Shown: positions 59,435 through 64,000 of the stretch, piece after piece
How positions within the stretch are numbered: the first letter of the stretch is position 1
How the letters are laid out: every line of letters begins with the position of its first letter
Assembly (NCBI RefSeq): GCF_022539315.1
Contig: NC_066314.1
Span: 48,359,180 to 48,423,179, forward strand
Direction of reading: 5' to 3'
DNA length: 64,000 bases
DNA from: Serinus canaria
Taxonomy: Eukaryota > Chordata > Aves > Passeriformes > Fringillidae
The notes under the pieces: generated by a model
Seen by the model: only the letters and a program-made list of their open reading frames with translations
What the model was told of the DNA's origin: nothing
Database searches by the model: none
Position numbers and translations under genes: made by a program

Positions 59435-62400
59435 AGTGCTGCATTCCATGGCCTCCAGAAGGAGCAGCAGTATCTGTGCAAGCTGTGTGCACCTGATGCA
59501 GCATCTTGAGGAAGAATACATCCCCACATCCTGTGTCTTATTTCACACTTGAAAGTCAAAGGATGTACAGCTCAATTCATGTCTCATGGATAGATTATGA
59601 AAACTGGGCCTGATGTTTTTCAGATGAAAAATCTGTGGCAAGTACTTAGGTGCCTTTGGTAAAGGTGATTGTTTTGCCAACAGCTCTTCTGCCAATTCCA
59701 CAGTAAAAGTTGTGCAAGACACTGAATGTTGGGTGTGCATTAGTGGGGTTGATCCTACTTTTCTGGATTGTTAAGCAACTGAAACTGTTGTTGGAATTCT
59801 ACCTCTGCTGTGAAATGGGTTTTCCAATCTACCCTGCTGATTTCCAGAGTAACTGTCAAAGTTACTTCTTACAGTGCATTGATATTTCTGTCCATGTGAT
59901 TGCTGATCAGACTTTCAGATCTCTTACCTGTACATCAGGATCCAGTAAAACAAATTAAACTTTTAAAAACTTTCTTAATGTTTATAAACAAGTGAAAATG
60001 GTATCAGTGTTTTGTACAAGACAGGATAAAACCCACAAGTGCTTGCTCGTGTGTTGAAGGTATCCTCCAGTCTAGGCCCTCTGAAGTTTTATCTTCTTAC
60101 AGCATGGGGGACATTATCCATTTCCTCTTTGGAGTGCTGTGGCCCAGATAATTTGGATGATTACTCCTTCTTTTAGAACACTAAATAATGCTATGGGACA
60201 AATTTGATACTGTAAGACAAAATTTTAGAATATCTTCCTCAGGAAATAAAATATTTACCTAACTACCATTGAGCCAGTCAAGTGTTTTTCTATCCAAGCT
60301 GTTTTCTGCACAGGAAAAAAGAAAGGTGTGTCTGCACATATCTGCAGTTCTGCAATAACAACACATTGAAAGGATTAGATCTTCATCAGTTCTTAAAGTT
60401 TTCTTCATCAGAACTTGGACAACATCTTAGGGCTGCTTTGGCAATACCTGGGTACTGGCAGGTTTTCTCCATGAGCAGCCTGCTCCTGTTTCTCAGGTTT
60501 TGTATGCTATAGTGACCTGCTAACTCAGAGGCCCTGGCTGGCAAAATAATAATAAGTTCTGACCTCTGTAGCTGAGTCTTGTCATTTTTACCATCCAGAT
60601 GGTATATTCTTGCCAGGGAAAGTAGAACTGGGTCTGGCACTGGATAATTGTTTTTTAGTTATTACAGTTACGGAACCTCCCTGCTCAGAGTATCAGGCCT
60701 GCCTCAAGGTGCAGTTTTGTGTTGCTGCTGAAAGGGGAGATCTGGACAATGTGTTCCTTTATCTCCTCCTTCATCCTGTCTTTAGAACTCTTGTGGTGTG
60801 CTGGCTCTCTTTCCCAAGGCAGCTCTCCACAGTGCCGTGACTGCTAATAATGCTCACGCAAAAACAGGCTCTTCTATTTATGCAGTAATTTGACCTTACT
60901 GGCTAAAGTTCACTGTGAGACTGAACCTTCACCTGACTTTTACAAATCCTAAAATTAAGATGAAAATTTCTGTTGAGTATGGTGGTAATTCAGGAATATT
61001 GCAATTACAGAGCTTTAAATTATCACCAAAGGTGTATTTTTTACTCATGGGAAGATTGGAATGTGGATTCTTTCTTGGGTGAAGGTTGAACATTTCAAAG
61101 TAAGAAGAGTACTATTGAAAGTACTCAGAAATGTCACTGATGCCATCTAGCATTTGGTTGAACACTACTTTCCTTAGATATTACTTTCATTACTAGAGAC
61201 ATTTTCCCCCTGATTGTAATTCCAGCCTTGCTTTATAAAATGGCTTGAATGCCTCTCAGACTGTTTGGAAATGAGAAAATTTTGTCTTGATCGGGATGGG
61301 AACATAATACGAATTGGAAACTGTTCCTGTAGTGTTTAGAGTATTCATCTTTTTATTTTTGTAATGTCTATGTGGTTGTCTTTGTTCCAGGTGTGTAGGA
61401 TGACACTCATTACTATTCTTTTTCCTTTTTTTTTTTCCTGGAAAGATAACAAGAATACTTTTTTTTAGGTACGTGTAATCATTGGACATTCCTCTCTCTT
61501 TTTTTTTTTTTTAGTTTTTTTTTAACCCCAGACTTCATTGCATTACTTATGATTTATGCTTAGCAAAATTAAAAACCAACATAGCTACCCACTGTACTGG
61601 TGGTGAGAGTATCTCCTGGTTGGTGCTCAGAGGGAACGTGGCTTTCCCTGGCCACTTCCAATTCCAACACCATGTTGGGCAGTGTGTATAACCAAAATTT
61701 GTCAGCCATGTGGCATCTGTTCCTGATACACATGAAATGAGCTCAAGATGAGGTGGCTGCCCCCGTACAAACACAGATTCTGAAGTTCTAGTGCTTGCAG
61801 TAGAGGGTTTTGGATTTGGGGCTGCAGATTATCTTCAGGTAGGTGTTTCTGCTAGGCTGGGAGAAGGGATTTAAGGGAAGAAGGGGTGAGAATATTTGCT
61901 TGCACAGAAGTAGCCTGCTCTTACCTGTGTGTGGTCTCAGATCCAATGCATATGAAGACTCTGTTTCTTGGATTACCAGTTTAGCTTTCTCCACAGCTAA
62001 TACTCTTGTTTCTAAGGGTTTAAGCAAGAAGGGAGAAAAAGCACGTGGCTTCTGCACTCAGAGCAGGGGTATTCTCCTAGCTGTGTGCACAGCGTGCTTA
62101 CAGTTGGGAGATGCAGGGGGAGAGAGTGCTCTGCTCTATCACATGATATTGCCTGTCTGGCAGGTGTCTGCAGTGTGAGTAGAGAAACCAACTGTTCACT
62201 ATTTTGGGTGAATGAGGTTGGCTGTTACTGCAAGTGGCCCCACAAAGAAGTCCACGCATCTGTTGATAAGCAGTGCTCTGCATTCGGGTGCCTGAATCCT
62301 TATAGCTGCTTGCTGAAAACACTGAACTTTCTGTTTGAGCTTTGAGATCGTAGGAAGAAAAACTTTGCCAAGAGCCTTGCTGGTTTCAATCTTTAGATGT

Positions 62401-62599
62401 TGGCTGTCAGGCTTTGTCTGTGCCTACAGAACCTCTCTGTTCTGATGCAAGCACAGCCTTGGAATCAAGCAGTAAACTGATTTTTTTTCTGCTCTACCAC
62501 TTGGTGCAGTGACCGAAACCTGGTAGAGAGGGATTGCAGTTGGGTCTCTTTTGAGGATTGAGCACCCCTTCCACCTCCTGGACGCCTCCTGTGTTACAG

Positions 62600-62759
62600 A
62601 ATCCGCCTTCAGGTCCAGGGATTTCCTCTAATATGTTGGATAAAGCCAAGACACTGCAGCCTGCCTATGTCGGGATTGTGCCGCTCGCAGAGACTGTGTC
62701 AAAGCAAGGCAAGAGCTGTTCAAGCGCGTATCAGGATTCCTACCACAGCCTACGAGAAG
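62600..62759 (+). other. Candidate undescribed exon inside the MRTFA intron
   Basis: A pyrimidine-rich acceptor (GTGTTACAG) precedes 62,600, and AAG followed by GTTAGC at 62,760 could be a weak donor, giving 160 bp. One frame is open through the whole segment, with its first ATG at 62,633-62,635 (A at -3) and 42 codons to a phase-1 end, the phase needed to join the next MRTFA exon. The translated segment begins MLDKAKTLQPAYVGIVPLAE, ends DSYHSLRE and looks protein-like, but I recognise no homologue. The segment holds several CpG in an otherwise CpG-poor intron. Inclusion after either known upstream exon would instead give a stop within about ten codons. It may be an alternative first exon, a poison exon, a retrocopy fragment or an enhancer. 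Confidence 0.3.
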
Positions 62760-64000
62760 GTTAGCAGGCTCTGCTCTCTTTGTTGTAGGCACTGTATAAT
62801 TCATTTGTGGGGGTTTTATTTTGAATTTTTTTTTTTATGGTGTTGTGGTTTTTTTCCACTCTTGCATATTGCCTGGTTTTTGCTTTCTGGGCAGTAGTCC
62901 AGATTTTGGGTTTCCCACTGACTCTGTGACCTCTTGTCCCTGAGGGCATTCAAGCATGTCACTCGACCAGCCTGGAGCTCTGTATGAAGTGACTTGCAGT
63001 GCTGGGATCTTGAGACAACTGTAATTTGAAGTTTTGGTTTCAAACTTAAAATTTCTTCTTCTCTCGTACATCTGTAGGCCTCTTGTGAGCAAGGTTTTAA
63101 GGCTGTTTCATTAAAGGTGTAAAGGCTTGTTCTGGAGTGGCAACTGTGCCTTGAAGAAGATAAGAGTACCATGTTTTAAGTGTCTTTATGTTCTTGTTTT
63201 GAGAGTGTGCAAGGGGTGTTGTGTATATATCTAAATGTGATTTTGTTTTGATGGTATTCTGCAAATATGTGTGATTTTTAAAATAAGGATTTAACAATTC
63301 TAAAATACTATGTAGACAGAGAGGTCAGATTCCAGGGAGTGATATCTAAAAGGAAGGAAGAGGATCTAGAGGGATTGAAAAAGATTGCGAAGATGAAAAA
63401 AGTGATCCATTCATAGTGCACAGCATTATAAATATCAACAAACAGGAACTGGGAAAAGATTACAGAGAAGAATGGCAGAACATCACAAAAAGCCAATGGC
63501 AAGCAGCAAGGTTTATGTTTTATCAGAAATACTGGATCTGTCTATCTACAAGTGAAATTTTAGTAGGAACTTGCATAAGGAAACAAAGATCTGGAGTACA
63601 GAGGCCTCAGAATAAGGTGATGACTGATTTTAAGAGCAAGTAATGTCATCTGAAAGGAGGGGAAAACAACTTTCTGACATTTTGCACAGCAAAGCAAGAT
63701 AAAGAAAGGGTTAGGTGTTGAGGACAATAATCCAGATAGAATGAGGCCATGTTTGTTGCATAAAGATGGCCAGTGTGTGGAAGAGGATTTTAGCAGTTGC
63801 ATTTAGAGGATTTTTCTCTGATACAAAGTTTAGGCCTGCTGGAGCTGCCAGACAAAACTGTTAAGTTTCTGCCCCCAATTGTCACTCCCCCTACCAAGCC
63901 TATTGAACATCTATCAAGAGCTAGCTTGCTGTTAATTTTTAAAAGTATTACTATTTTTGTGGCATGTTTTCATTGGAATATTCTTTGTTGAAAAAATATG

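Larger units (their letters stand above)
41895..64000 (+). other. MRTFA: MRTFA intron 3, second part, running off the window
   Basis: No further recognisable MRTFA coding exon is present. I looked for the RPEL segments (QQRRTREEL, LKRKIRSRP, LADDLNEKIAQRP) and did not find them. Contents are CR1 fragments, microsatellites, hairpins, a G-quadruplex motif and a candidate exon near 62.6 kb. Confidence 0.6.

Noticed and set aside
41895..64000. Downstream MRTFA exons with RPEL, SAP or leucine-zipper segments
   Set aside because: None of the family's diagnostic segments was found, so they must lie beyond the window.

Overview
This is nuclear DNA from a vertebrate, most likely a bird. The recognisable interspersed repeats are two truncated CR1 LINE pieces (about 52,840-53,545 on the minus strand and 56,358-56,417 on the plus strand). 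I see no Alu, B1 or L1, and repeat density is low. A crocodile or turtle relative cannot be excluded from sequence alone. Bacterial features (operons, ribosome binding sites, CRISPR) do not apply.

The window holds the 5' half of one gene on the plus strand, MRTFA (myocardin-related transcription factor A, MKL1/MAL), the actin-sensing coactivator of SRF. The parts I can support are: a CpG-island promoter with three inverted CCAAT boxes (about 15,300-15,560); a non-coding first exon ending at 15,665; a probable second 5' exon (23,891-23,945); an exon coding the N-terminus of the long isoform (33,671-33,932, phase-1 end); and a separate first exon for the short isoform with its own promoter (coding 41,849-41,894, also phase-1 end). 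Both coding exons end one base into a codon, so either can join the same downstream exon, which should carry the first actin-binding RPEL motif. That exon is not in the window, so the intron after the long exon is over 30 kb. No terminator or polyadenylation site of MRTFA is included.

Layout: 1-15,300 is upstream intergenic DNA with an isolated CpG island at 4,246-4,560, a small GC-rich pocket near 8.4-8.6 kb, and a 75-bp element duplicated 1,146 bp apart just upstream of the promoter. 15,300-16,100 is the MRTFA island promoter and exon 1. 15,666-33,670 holds two long introns around the second 5' exon. 33,671-33,932 is the long-isoform coding exon. 33,933-64,000 is intron, interrupted by the short-isoform promoter and exon at 41.4-41.9 kb.

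Points for follow-up: the long-isoform reading frame contains no AUG and seems to need a non-AUG start; a strong-context AUG in the second exon opens an overlapping frame; a CpG-rich, open, phase-1-ending segment at 62,600-62,759 looks like an undescribed alternative first coding exon; and there is an 18-bp-stem hairpin at 59,382-59,434. Most of the rest is AT-rich intron with microsatellites and short tandem duplications.
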